From Cryoendolithus antarcticus (taxonomy: Eukaryota > Ascomycota > Dothideomycetes > Cladosporiales > Cladosporiaceae), in the NCBI GenBank assembly GCA_002077065.1, contig NAJO01000020.1, positions 372,001 through 436,000 of the forward strand: a stretch of 64,000 nucleotides of DNA. Reading direction: 5' to 3'. Shown one piece after another: positions 52,303 through 62,833 of the stretch. A model generated the notes under the pieces. The model had not been told where the DNA came from, ran no database searches, and worked only from the letters and a program-made list of their open reading frames with translations. How positions within the stretch are numbered: position 1 is the stretch's first letter; each line of letters begins with the position of its first letter. Both the position numbers and the translations under genes were made by a program.

Positions 52303-54591
52303 CTACAATCCCTCAGGCAGCAGCACAGCCGCAATAAGCCTGAGGTCCCACGCCTGCCACCCGTCTTTAATGCGACCCTGCGTGTCCCGCCTAGCCATCA
52401 GATCGCCAACACGGAGCTGACAAGGCTCTAGCCACTGTCGGAACTGATCCGTGCTTTCCTCATCTTGCGTTGCAGCGCCCTTTCCCGCGGTTTTCTGTGG
52501 CCAGCATACTACCAGCGCGTCATCAGCACCCTGCGCAGTGATAGGCGGCAGACCTCGGACACGCAGCAGCATGATCAGTAGGGCTGCAAATTGTGGACCT
52601 TGCGTGTAAAGCGCTTCCAAAGGAGGATCGGAGGGGGCCCAGAAGGGTAGACTGCCAGGGTGTTGCGCTGCCAGATACTGATACATAGCCGTCGTGCGTT
52701 CCACGCAGCTAAGCAGTATAATTGCGGAGATGTAGGTAGCAAATGCTGAGATTTGCTGGCGCTGAAGAAGGTGGCGTTCGAGCTCGTTGAGGACGCTCTT
52801 GCAAACCTGCTTGCAGCGAGTCTCGAGATTTGCGAGGACTTGATGTCGAAGTAGCCGGTAATTTGGGCTTTGGTGATCGATCTCGGTTGCGTTCAAGCGA
52901 ATGCTCATGTCATCGGTGCGTTGTGACGATGCTACAAGGGTGGTCGTTAGGAGCCAGAGCTCGGTCACCTGTCTCAGTAGCTGGCCTGGCGTTATGTGAT
53001 TTCCACGACTCTTGGTCTTGTCAGACTGCGCGTTCGCTATGCAATACTGCTTATCGTATAGCTTGTGAGCTTCCAGTAGCGTCCGCCGTAAGAAGTCGTT
53101 CGTCTCGATTGATATGCACTCTCTCGCTCTGCTATCACCAGTCAAGTGCTTTGAGATGTTCCCTAAGATGTCGTCGGACTCGTCAAGAAGAATGACATCG
53201 TCGGCCGGCGAGGTGCCCTCCTTAGATGCCGCATGCTCGGACTTGTGCGTAGTATTGCGAAGCATCAGACCCGATGCGTCGCTGCTACTGTTAAACTTAA
53301 TCTCGACGTCACCCGATCGCGGTGATGCTACGGTGCCAATCAGGAGGGCCGTAATGTCTGACTTTACGCGCAAACTATGAAACGACGTCGAGTACATGGC
53401 GAACTCATCCGCTAGCTTCGTCCGCACACAGGGCCATTTCCATAGCCGCGCAGAGTCAACATGCGCGCACTTGTCGCAAGGTGTGCCGTCCGAGCACGGC
53501 TTCTTGAGCATTCGGCAGCGTAGACATGCACCGCGTTTGCGGGTCTCTTGTACTTGCCTTCGCCGATCTTCATTAAAACGCGCGCGACCTCCCTTGGGCA
53601 CTGAAGTAAGTCTCACGAGAGGCGGCACAACGAGCGAACCTTGCTGTGCTTCTATTGCCGATGTCTGCCCTTCAGATGAGAATGTTCGTGACTGCACTGA
53701 ATCTACAGGTCGGGCATGAGGTTCTGACGAAGCCATGATTGCCTTCAGCTGAGGGTCGATGGCGCTGTTTTCAAGGACTCGTGCGTTACTCTGCTGCAGT
53801 CGATGATCTGCATCTTGGGCTCTTCGCACCAACGGCTGGACATGAGGCTGACCGTATTGTTGTTGATGCCTTGACGTGCTTTGCGCAGTTGGTAAGTGCG
53901 ACACTACCCCACCAAATTCAGGCTGCATGCTGATGTTGTGCTCATCAGGCGCTTGATGGATCGCATTCATCAAAAGCTGTTCAACGATCTGCCGCTCTGA
54001 CTCCTGCGCCATAGCAGATTCGTGGGTGCCGTAGGCCAGAGTTTGCCGTTGCTGAGTGTAGTCAAGATGCCGCCGCGAAGCTTCAGCCAACGTATCTAAC
54101 GCTGATTGCTGATTGTATCCTTGTGCGGATATAGAGAAGCTACCGTCCCCCTCGTTACGCGTTGCAGGCGGAGGGTCACTTATGGGCGCTGCGTTCGCAG
54201 ACATATCGAATTGGAATTGATGAGAATCGTGCACGTCCCAGCCCTGCGAATCGAACACGAGTTCGGTCTCATGATGGTCTGCAGCGGAGACGTTGGCACC
54301 GGCCTTTGAGGCAGCTTTTCGGGGACGCTGGGCATGATCATACGCCGCCTCACGCTCCTGTGGGGTGAGCTGGGGACACCGCTTGAGCAGGTGCGTGAGC
54401 ATGCCATCAATGCGGCCTTTTGGGAACTACGGCATGGTATCAGTACAATGCACATACAATGACGCGTCAAATCACAAGACTACCAGCTCGCCGCATTTGA
54501 TGCACTGCTGCTCATATCGATTACTGTTGTCCTCAAGCTTTTTGCCACGACGGAAGTAGTCAGCAATGAGTGCATTCTGTTTGCGACCCAT
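52303..54591 (-). CDS. BED-type zinc finger plus Zn2Cys6 transcription factor
   Basis: Exons 54591-54484 and 54426-52303, giving 743 residues. The N-terminus carries a BED-like finger C30-x2-C33-x14-H48-x4-C53 (QQCIKCGELFPKGRID...THLLKRCP), cut by the intron after GEL. A zinc cluster starts at Cys337 (CLRCRMLKKPCSDGTPCDKC...WPC) with C-x2-C-x6-C-x5-C-x2-C-x12-C. The last gap is longer than the usual 6-8. ARLWKWPCVRTKLADEFAMY and the following hydrophobic region are typical of a conserved fungal subgroup of such regulators as I recall it. The 280 residues between the two fingers are Gln/Ser/His-rich and likely disordered. Nuclear DNA binding is inferred; targets unknown. Confidence 0.8.
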
Positions 54592-54870
54592 TGCTGCCGT
54601 CGGGCTTGAGCACTCGTCGGACGCGACTCTCGTCGGAGGTAGTTGTCAAGGAAGGAGCAGCGAGGTCAACTAAAAGCCCTTGAGTCTGTCTATAATTCTG
54701 CCAGAGGAGGCGGTGAAAGTCGCGTGAAGTCCAGGCGACATGCCAAGAGATAGCTGACTAAGGTCGAGTTAACCCTCACCACTGCACTCACGAGTCCAAG
54801 CAATGATTCACACGGCCCTAACACACCGGACATGGTCGCCCTCCCAGAGTGCAGGTAATTGCTACGCAGG
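54592..54870. promoter_or_regulatory. Shared divergent promoter region, BED/C6 factor / VPS37
   Basis: 279 bp between divergent ATGs. No specific element identified. Confidence 0.45.
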
Positions 54871-55653
54871 ATGTCTTTCGCTACCCCAGAGTCGAATTCG
54901 CCGGCACTGCAGCAAACACCACCGTACTACACATCCACACCACCCGTACCTCCACCAAAGCCTTCTACTTCCTCCACACCGATAAACCGAGGACCTCCAC
55001 CCCCTCCATTACCGGTGGGCCACGTCCATCATGAGGTGTCTGAGCTCGATGGCAATCCCAGCACCCAGTCCCACGAGCAATATCGCCCACAAGGACCTGC
55101 ACAGATCCAAATACCTGCCATCCAACATGACTGGCTACCCGAGTCACTCAAGGCCAAAAGCACAGGAGACCTGCATCATTTGCTGGAGAATAGGGAGTTG
55201 CAAACTGCACTCCTCAACAATCCCAGTACCACGCACTCGGCCATCCCAGCATCGCAAGCAGCACTCCAGCCGCTTGTGGAGTCAAACATTAGCCTGGCTG
55301 AGTCACTGCTGTCACTCGAGGCGCGCTTGACGCAGCAACGAGAGCAGACGCAGTCACGACTTCTGGCTTTGCGAGCATTGGAGCAACAGCATCGTGCAAA
55401 GATTGCCGAGACCGAGGATGCCTTGCGGGCTTTCAGTCCCATGGCTTTGTATCAGCGTCTGAATGCCAGTGCACAGGAGCAGCATCAAATCGTGCAAGGC
55501 ATAGAGGAAAGCTGGCTGGACGAGTCTGGCGTTGCTAGTGATCGCGAAATTGGCGACTTCGTTCGAAGAGTCAAAGAAAGCAAGAAGCTTGCATTCCTGC
55601 GCACTGAGCGAAAGCGTAGGTGGGACGAAGGTAGGGTTGGCGGCTGGCGGTGA
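54871..55653 (+). CDS. VPS37: ESCRT-I subunit VPS37 (Mod(r) domain)
   Basis: 260 residues from the ATG at 54871, one exon; four open codons upstream lack an ATG. Vps37 joins Vps23 and Vps28 in ESCRT-I, which sorts ubiquitinated cargo into multivesicular bodies. The first 90 residues are Pro-rich (PPPKPSTSSTPINRGPPPPP). The Mod(r) domain runs about residues 100-255: LKAKSTGDLHHLLENRELQ, NNPSTTHSAI, then a long coiled coil (SLLSLEARLTQQREQTQSRL) and a C-terminal ESWLDESGVASDREIGDFVR...KLAFLRTERKRRW. This order and the C-terminal pattern match fungal Vps37. Confidence 0.84.
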   Translation: MSFATPESNSPALQQTPPYYTSTPPVPPPKPSTSSTPINRGPPPPPLPVGHVHHEVSELDGNPSTQSHEQYRPQGPAQIQIPAIQHDWLPESLKAKSTGDLHHLLENRELQTALLNNPSTTHSAIPASQAALQPLVESNISLAESLLSLEARLTQQREQTQSRLLALRALEQQHRAKIAETEDALRAFSPMALYQRLNASAQEQHQIVQGIEESWLDESGVASDREIGDFVRRVKESKKLAFLRTERKRRWDEGRVGGWR

Positions 55654-56626
55654 GAAACGCGACACTGCCTTATTGACCGCATTTGAGTGCTCCTGTGGGG
55701 TCGTCGACAATTTCGGACCTTCACAAGCTCTGTTATTGCCAGTACACCCTGAGCTCGACATTCTCTAGCCAGCGTGATCTTGACTTCTTGCACGGAACGT
55801 GCGAGCTGAACTATCGCGAGGAGACTGGCCATGTACAATCGCGACGCTAGCTGCTACTTCCTGGCGGGCTGTGTGGATCGTTGCGATTTGCCCAGATGAC
55901 CGGCCGAAGTCTGCCGTGGCACTGCAGGACTCAAGAGGCTACAGCACATAACCTCGCATGACGAGTCAATTCGTGGCGTTGTCCATCTGACTCCATGTGA
56001 AGGAACGATCGCTAATTAGCATGGCCGACTCATTATGCCAAGCAGCATCCGGTGCCTCCACTAGATGGTGCTTCAGCGCACTGGGCGTGAAGAAAACTGC
56101 GTAGGCATGGCATATATGGTCTCGAGGTCCTTATGTAGGCTGTCTGTCGGCCATGGACGTGGACGTGGACGTGGACGTGTAGGTCGAGATGGTTGCAGTT
56201 CCCATAGCATATTACATAGATCTGCGCGGCACGGCCAGACGAGGATTTATGATATATATGAATGATGTCGAGTTGAAGTTACTGAAAGCGTCGGCTGTAA
56301 ACTCGCTTTGGTATAATTCTTCAAGGTCTATGGTGGTTTCTGTGTATTGAATAATGTGGATCCATGATTTCCTCATAGGAAATCTTGAGTATCTCGTAGC
56401 GCCTGGGGATGTGGAGTCCGCAGTTGAGGAGAGTGTGTGCACTCCCTTCCCGAACTTCGACCACGCCAAAAGTCGCGACCCTTGCGCGTCTCAGGACGCG
56501 ACGGAAATCCCGTTCAACCTACTTGCAGTAACTTAGAGGTGTTCGGCGGACGCACAACATCGTAAATCAGGATTGTTGTCACTAGTCGAATCTAGCCATC
56601 GTCTATCCAACGCGGCTTCGTCGACC
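55654..56626. other. Intergenic region upstream of DPB4
   Basis: About 970 bp without a supported gene. It holds a four-copy GGACGT repeat (given separately). Confidence 0.45.
56155..56178. repeat. Tandem hexamer repeat, (GGACGT)x4
   Basis: Four perfect copies of GGACGT in a row, each overlapping an ACGT core. It lies about 450 bp upstream of the DPB4 start. It may be a simple microsatellite or clustered binding sites. Confidence 0.85.
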
Positions 56627-57720
56627 ATGCCTCCACGGAAAAGTACTGGCTCAAACCCACCAGAAGATGTCACAGAGGCCAGCGTTACCACGCCTGCACA
56701 AAAGCCAAAAGACAAAGATGGGCTAGGTGTCGAGGTATGCATCTGATTCGCCTGCTTTTGAGACGTATGCTGATCTCCAAGCACAGGACCTCACATTACC
56801 AAAGTCGATGATCGCACGCTTAGCCAAGGGAGTCTTGCCACCGAACACGCAAATACAGAAGGACGCGCTGCTGGCTCTACATAAGAGCGCGACCGTCTTC
56901 GTCAGCTACATTGCTTCGAAGTGAGTCCTCATCCTGGTTCCGGCATTACTAAAGACCTCAACCCCCGACCGAACACATTCCTGCTCTGGTCGAAAACATC
57001 ATTCAATAGCTCAAGATGAGACTACGATGAAGAGACACTAATGATCATCCCAGTGCGAACGATCTCGCCCACATGGGCGGCAAGAAGACCATCTCACCCC
57101 AAGACGTTCTCGCAGCACTCAAAGATGCCGAGTTGGAGGATGTGATGAAAGGCTTGGACGATCATCTCAAGAGTATGTGAAGATCAGCTCGATTACTGTG
57201 ATCGCGCTCAGGATTCTTAATGCTCAATCAATGAATTGCTTGCTGACGTCCCGCAGAGTACAACGAGATCCAGTGCGAGAAGCGGAACACCTATCGACAT
57301 CGCGTGAAAGCAGAGAAGACTGGTGGTCCTGGCGAAGCAGCTACGTCTGGGAACGGTGTAGCTGCGACTCCGACAGCTGACGGCGCCCAAGCTGTATCTG
57401 CGGCAGAAGGTGGCAGCGCAACTAATGGCATCACACTGGACGACGACGCCGAGCCGCCCAGCAAGAAGCTGAAAGGCGAAGGCGGCGAAGTTGTCGTCAC
57501 GCCCGGCGAACAGATAGAGGACTACGAGATCGATGACGGTGAGCCGGATGTAGAGGATGGTGGCGATGAGGAAGGCGACGACGTTGACGATGTGGAGCCG
57601 GATGGCGAGGATGATGTGGAGGATGAGGTGATGGGTGATGATGAGAGTGAGGAGGACGAGGATGGCGTGGGCGCGCATGTGCCGGACGAGGCGCTGGACG
57701 ATGGGGAGGATAGCGATTAG
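56627..57720 (+). CDS. DPB4: DNA polymerase epsilon subunit D / histone-fold protein DPB4
   Basis: Four exons in phase, 56627-56734, 56787-56920, 57054-57172 and 57257-57720, giving 274 residues. Dpb4 pairs with Dpb3 in DNA polymerase epsilon, and its homologs also serve in CHRAC-type remodelling. A histone fold covers about residues 37-130: LPKSMIARLAKGVLPPNTQI, KDALLALHKSATVFVSYIAS, ANDLAHMGGKKTISPQDVLA and ALKDAELEDVMKGL. Then comes KYNEIQCEKRNTYRHR, and an Ala/Gly-rich and strongly acidic tail (DDVEDEVMGDDESEEDEDG) as in fungal homologs. The first intron follows a Lys-rich N-terminus. Confidence 0.9.
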
Positions 57721-57852
57721 CTTCGACTGTATGGGGTTCTTGAAACTCTGTAGTGTGATAGGGATGGGGTTTTGATGCGTTGGCCGATCCTTCACAGACT
57801 TTGGCAGATCTCATATCATTATAGTCGCTCAACAGACCTTGACTATTGCCAA

Positions 57853-57923
57853 GCCCTGCTGGCGCAATGGTAGCGCGCCAGACTTCTAATCTGGAGGTTG
57901 CATGTTCGAGTCCTGCGTGGTAA
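57853..57923 (+). tRNA. tRNA-Arg(UCU)-like sequence, stems damaged (possible pseudogene)
   Basis: The A box TGGCGCAATGG, D-arm GCGC...GCGC and anticodon arm CCAGA-CTTCTAA-TCTGG (anticodon TCT) are clean. The B box reads TGTTCGAGTCC instead of GGTTCGANTCC, giving a mismatch in the T stem. The 3' side (GTGGTAA) does not pair with the 5' acceptor GCCCTGC beyond a few positions. A working gene would need a matching 3' acceptor, so a relic is likely; a base error or deletion in the assembly is possible. Confidence 0.6.
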
Positions 57924-58298
57924 GACCACATCACCTCCACTACGCCTACTTTGCGCTGCTAACCTCTCCCTAGGGGTGTTTGTCAACGACAAAACTTTTG
58001 CGTTTTGTTGCACACAGCCAGACTCAACGGACTCGGAGGCTGCGACATCGCATGTACTACGACGTTTGTACCGCAAGTCCCAATCGGGCAGCTGTAGGTC
58101 TCTCATTATCTCGCTCCCTAGTGCATCACACCCGCTCTCGAATCGCATACTCGAAGGATGGACTGCAGCTGCACATACATGCATGCGCGACGCATACAAC
58201 GCATATGTAGGGGAACAATATCAACGACGTAGGTACACTGCTCCTGTGCTTCTCGCGTGTCTCAAATCGACGCCATACCAGTCCACTCTACAGCAATC

Positions 58299-59147
58299 AT
58301 GCCTTTTACAATCCACACCGCCACCCCAGCGGACACTCAAGCCATAGTTGCCGTCTTCGCCTCCGATCAGAATGAACCGTTCGCACGCGTGCAGCTAGGC
58401 ACCTTAACCCAGGAGGCGTTCAAAGCCCGCATGGAATCGCGGTTCGGACAAGAAATTGCGAACCAAGACGGCCAAGTCTACCTCTATACGCGCGACGATG
58501 AGAGTGGCGAGATAGTCAGCTACGCGAACTGGCAATTACCTGCGCCTGAGGGAGAGGTGGTGGAGGAGAAGAGTGAAGAAGTATGCCTCCAGATTTCTAC
58601 CCCCCACTGTGAGGGTATAGGCGACTAATTAGCGCACAGGAGGAAGCGAAAGAACTCGCCGACTGGGCGGCTGCTATGCCGAAGGAGATGAATATCCTTT
58701 CTATGATCGCTACGCGGAAGGGAATGAGGAAGATTCGGAAGAGTAGCGAGAATGGCCAACGGAATTACTGTACGTTCCTAGCCCTCTCCCCTTCTCGTTT
58801 CTTTCACTGACACGGCATCAGTCCTCATGAATCTCGGCACGCACCCTTCGTATCGACGCAAGGGCGCGGCCACGGCGTTAGTGCAGTGGGGTGTGGAGCG
58901 TGCTGACAAAGAGGGCGTGATCGCTTGCCTGAGCACTAGTGAGCATAACAGCGCCAGGAAGATGTATGAGAGGTTTGGGTTCGAGAAGGTAGATGAGCAC
59001 GTATTTGAGTTAACGCAGTTCGGAGGCGAGGGAGAGCATATTGCTATCGGAATGAGGAGGCAGCCGAAGCCAGTCTCTGTACGAAGTAAGCGTCCTTATG
59101 AAGCGCTCTGCTTCTCGTTCGAAGCATTCATGCCAAGGGTATCTTGA
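58299..59147 (+). CDS. GNAT-family N-acetyltransferase
   Basis: Exons 58299-58580, 58640-58769 and 58822-59147, giving 245 residues in phase. It belongs to the GCN5-related acetyl-CoA-dependent transferases: an N-terminal TATPADTQAIVAVFASDQNE start, a middle strand SYANWQLPAP, a hydrophobic strand FLMNLGTHPSYRRKGAATAL whose YRRKGAATAL is the acetyl-CoA pyrophosphate-binding Q/RxxGxG/A loop, and the C-terminal SARKMYERFGFEKVDEHVFE. The fold is clear but the acceptor substrate is not. A Val/Glu-rich stretch at about 80-95 is cut by the first intron. It lies beside the tRNA-like sequence. Confidence 0.85.
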
Positions 59148-59201
59148 TCTTAGGTCGTTGTTCGCGTGAGTCGTCTCCAGGGTATCGCTTTCGGAGCATA
59201 G

Positions 59202-60765
59202 TTACCACCGTCCACCCTTCATCGTAAAGACACCGCCTCCAAAGTCGCCTCTATTCCACCGCGCAATGTCTTGCCCACACATTTCCCACAGCTTTGCGTT
59301 GAGACTGTCCCGCCTCTGCTGTTCGTGTCTCCGCTTCTCAGCCGAAGAAGGTGACCGTGGCTTGAAGACACCACCGCCCGCATCTGCAGGCGTAGCAAAG
59401 CCGAACAGATCTCTAGACCTCGGCAGCTGCTTACGGGGACTCCGGAAGTCAAGCACACCCTTGCCGCGCTGCTTCCGAGGCGAGACTGAAGCCGGGTCGA
59501 CGTCGTGGTAGGGCGTGTCAGCTGCGAGTGGGTGTGAGAAGATGTTCTGGGGTGTGATGTTGCGGTCTCGCTCTTGTGCGTCGCGGCTGCTTTCGGGGCG
59601 TGGCTGGTCCAGACGTCCATTGCCAGGGAGAGGTGCGAAGAGAGGTGCACGCCACTTGGCTGGAGTCTTTCGAGGGCTTTTGCACGGGCTCTTGACTGGG
59701 CTGGGTGGGTACTCGGTGTCCATCTCGTCATCTTCATCGCTACTTGACAGGACTGGGGAAGGCAGTACAGGTATCGTGTCGTCAATCCTCAGCTCGCCAA
59801 GCGGCACACCTTCGCCGCGCGGTCTTCGTGGGGTAGCAGCTCGCGGAGTCTGTACGGGAGGCGGCACAGGTGAATGCAGCTCGTCGTTCTCTTGGTCAGA
59901 GTCCGTCGCTGTCTCCTCTCCGATATGTTTTGCGAAGTCGCTCCCACTTGCCGTGCGATCTCGGGTGTTGAATACGTCGTCCTGGCTCTCTTGCGCGACG
60001 AATATGCGATTGCTAGGCGCATGTCGCCGCTGTTGATGTGCACCACTCGGTGTGTCCTCTGTGCTTCGATTTGCAGCAGCGGCTCGTACTCTTGCGAGGG
60101 TTCGCCGTCGTCTCACTGGTGCTTGCGGGCGCGTTGTCGCATCCTCTAGTACCTCTACAGTCTCCTCCGCAACTGAACCCGCCGCCACATTACGCTCCTG
60201 CCCCCTCTCCTGTGCCTCCTTGACAGCGTCCACCAGCGACCTCGGTATACTTGCATGGATTCCCGTCATCAACGTCGCTCTCCTCGCAAACACCTCGTAA
60301 CCCTCCTGTATCAGCGCCCCAGCCTCCGCATTCAGCGCACTGTCCGGATTCGGCTGTATCAACAGACACGATATCGTCACGAGTACATCCCTCAGCGTCA
60401 ATTTCACATCCCAGTCTCGCTTCAGCGTCTCGACGCACACTCCGCCAGTCTGAGGGTCGACATTCGGGTGGAAGATAGTGGTGCGGAAGTGCGCTGTGGG
60501 TGGTTGCGAGGGGTATGTAGGCGGGATGGTCAGGTGGAGCTTGTAGACGCCGGCGCTGAACGGCGTGTGCTGGGGGCCGGCGAGGTAGACGTCGAGTTGT
60601 GTGAGCTCGTCTGAGGTGTCGGCGGAGGGGGCGAAGAAGTAGTTGGGCGGGAGGAGTTGGCTGTGGAGGGCGGCGTGCTCGGCGGCGAGGCGGCGGAGTG
60701 ATTTGGAGTTCTGTTGAGGTGATTAGTGGGTGTATGCCAGAGTTGCCGCTCATTGGACTCACCAT
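59202..60765 (-). CDS. Ubiquitin-conjugating enzyme E2, UBE2S-like, with long tail
   Basis: 503 residues: a three-base exon holding only the ATG (60765-60763), a 52-nt intron, then 60710-59202. The E2 fold covers about residues 2-160: NSKSLRRLAAEHAALHSQLL, GPQHTPFSAGVYKLHLTIP, HFRTTIFHPNVDPQTGGV, catalytic Cys93 in GVCVETLKRDW, and SCLLIQPNPDSALNAEAG. The LKRDW and NPDSALN phrasing points to the UBE2S side of the family. The remaining 340 residues are basic/acidic and Pro-rich, with repeated S-P-x-K/R elements (SPVKSPCKSPRKTPAK, SPRKQRGK). A longer first exon with another ATG cannot be excluded. Confidence 0.83.
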
Positions 60766-61048
60766 GCTTCTGATATGCTGTTAGCCTATGCTGCTACGAA
60801 GGTCTGGTACATCTCACGCCGAAATCTGTCAAATGTAGGTTACAGCCGTCGTTGCGTGAGTGGATCGCGTTCATTCACTTTCGCTACGCGATTTGAGGAA
60901 GTCGCGAACGTCACGCGAGAAGTCTTGGCAATTTCATGGGCTGAGATAGTTGTGCCTTGACAGCATGTAAGTATGGCTAGACATAATTAACATTGCTACT
61001 GATCACCCCTCATGACTATCATTCCGCTTGCATCATATTTGTCGCTCC
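60766..61048. other. Region between the E2 gene and the exonuclease-like gene
   Basis: Promoter of the E2 gene and 3' flank of the next gene. Nothing else seen. Confidence 0.45.
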
Positions 61049-62833
61049 TCAGTCGCAGTGTTGCTCTCCCTTCGGCACTGGGCCCGTGGCCTTGAAGATC
61101 GTTTCGTCCCACCCCTTAGGCGCGGCGTTCCCTCCACCGACAACGCCCGCATTTGCCTTATACCCTCCCTCAGCCTGCGAGAGGTCTAGTCGACGCTGCG
61201 TCTCGGTGATAACCGCTGCCGCCGCATGCTCGTTCCAACGCTCGTGCTCGAGGAAATGCTTATATAGAATGTACAACAGGTACACATCGCCAATGGCGTA
61301 CTTGAGCAGTATCTGTGGTAACGGACGGACGGCGGAGGGATCTTCGCAATGAGTATCGCCGACATCTGCGGCGTTGACGTAGGTCGGAGGGGCGGCCGCG
61401 CTGGGTTGAGAGGCCTGGGTGATGGTGAGATCTGGGAATTCTGCCGAAGCATCACTGTCCGATTCGCCCGTCTGTGGAATGCTTGAGTGCTCGGACGACT
61501 CACTGCCGAGGGTGTAGTGGCTGTTGTCAACTTGAGAAGCACTATCCTCTTTGTATCTGCATGTCGGACAGCCGTTGACCCGGAGCAACGTCCGCGCAGT
61601 CGCAGCCTTCGCTGCTTCCTTTGCCAGCGTGTGCTCAGCTTCCTCCTCCGGCGTCATCTGGTTTGCCGCTTTCTTGGCAGCTTTCGAGTCTCCACCGAAG
61701 ATTTTGTACTCAGCTTCTGCTTCAGCAAGACGTCCGCCCATTGCTTGCCCAACCCAGTACTTGGCGGTGCTCCAGCGGGCAAGTGTCGCATCCGAGAGTG
61801 TCTTGTTGAGGCGAGTGGGTAATGACATGGCGAGCGACCTCACGGTGCTGCGCTCTTTCTTCAAGCAACGGCGCGTGATAACGTCCATGAGCTGCACATC
61901 GATCGCACCAGCAAGCGAGATGTTGTAGAGAGCTTCCAGCGCTTCGCTGTCGCTGCGACAGTCCCAGAGAAGCTTCTTGCGCGAGGCATCTTCGATGATC
62001 GTACCCATAGAGACCATGACTTCACCGATGAAGACGGAGGTGTCGAATGCAGCGCGGTCGAGAGTAGTCACAACGAGCAGGAAGACGTGGTCGATTGAGC
62101 GGACCTGGGCCTGCATGAGGGAGCTTGTGCCATCGTGGCCAAGATTCAGGCCCTCGAAGTCCAGGGTCAGATTCGGCTCGTCGCCAGCGCTTACGTCGGC
62201 CGCGCAGATCACCATTATCATCTCTTGCACCTTCTCATCGGTGTCCATCATCGTGAAATCTGGCACCGGAATATCGCGCAGATGCATAGCCCTGGCCATC
62301 AGATCGAGCTCCTTGGGAGAATGACGCTCCCATGTTTGGACCTTGCCTGCAAGCTTCCCAAAGTTGCTCGCTATACCCTCCACATTGAACGCAGCATACA
62401 ACTCCGAGCTGGTGAACTTGTGGACGTCCTGACACATCGCGTTGAGTAGGTCGGAGACCTGGTTGTTTTTGCATAGGTTTGTCTTGTACAGCTCGCTGTA
62501 GGAGTCGTGCACATAGTCCGTTGCGACCTCGTCTTTTGGCCTCTTGCGATACGCGGTTATGCAAGCTTGCAGCGAGCTGGCCAGTCTAGTGAACATGTCA
62601 GAGATGGGATCCTCCGCAGAAGAAGCAGGGCTGGTGGTTATTGCAGCGGTCCCCGGTGCGCTGCTAGAGTGATCCTGCGCATCTGGTCCCACAACGTGCG
62701 CATCGGAGGGACTTGTCGTTGTGGTCTCACTGCCTGCAGCTGACCCTGGCGAGAGCCCAAGCATTGCCCAAAGGCTACTGTTGACACCCCTCCCACCCCA
62801 GGGAGATGTCAGCCGTGTCCGGCATGTCAGCAT
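61049..62833 (-). CDS. DEDD-type 3'-5' exonuclease-domain protein with large insertion
   Basis: 594 residues from the ATG at 62833; an ATG 23 codons later (62764) is an equal choice. A DnaQ-like 3'-5' exonuclease fold is visible: Exo I LDFEGLNLG with Asp225/Glu227, Exo II LLWDCRSDSEALEALYNI (Asp291 or 295) followed by AIDVQLMDV, and Exo III RPLPQILLKYAIGDVYLLY with Tyr512/Asp516. This resembles EXD-like fungal proteins (RNase D side). About 130 extra residues separate Exo II from Exo III, including a CPTCRY pair of cysteines and a Ser/Asp/Glu-rich stretch. The N-terminal 90 residues are Ser/Thr-rich. Whether it degrades RNA or DNA is not shown by sequence. Confidence 0.75.
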   Translation of the reverse strand: MLTCRTRLTSPWGGRGVNSSLWAMLGLSPGSAAGSETTTTSPSDAHVVGPDAQDHSSSAPGTAAITTSPASSAEDPISDMFTRLASSLQACITAYRKRPKDEVATDYVHDSYSELYKTNLCKNNQVSDLLNAMCQDVHKFTSSELYAAFNVEGIASNFGKLAGKVQTWERHSPKELDLMARAMHLRDIPVPDFTMMDTDEKVQEMIMVICAADVSAGDEPNLTLDFEGLNLGHDGTSSLMQAQVRSIDHVFLLVVTTLDRAAFDTSVFIGEVMVSMGTIIEDASRKKLLWDCRSDSEALEALYNISLAGAIDVQLMDVITRRCLKKERSTVRSLAMSLPTRLNKTLSDATLARWSTAKYWVGQAMGGRLAEAEAEYKIFGGDSKAAKKAANQMTPEEEAEHTLAKEAAKAATARTLLRVNGCPTCRYKEDSASQVDNSHYTLGSESSEHSSIPQTGESDSDASAEFPDLTITQASQPSAAAPPTYVNAADVGDTHCEDPSAVRPLPQILLKYAIGDVYLLYILYKHFLEHERWNEHAAAAVITETQRRLDLSQAEGGYKANAGVVGGGNAAPKGWDETIFKATGPVPKGEQHCD

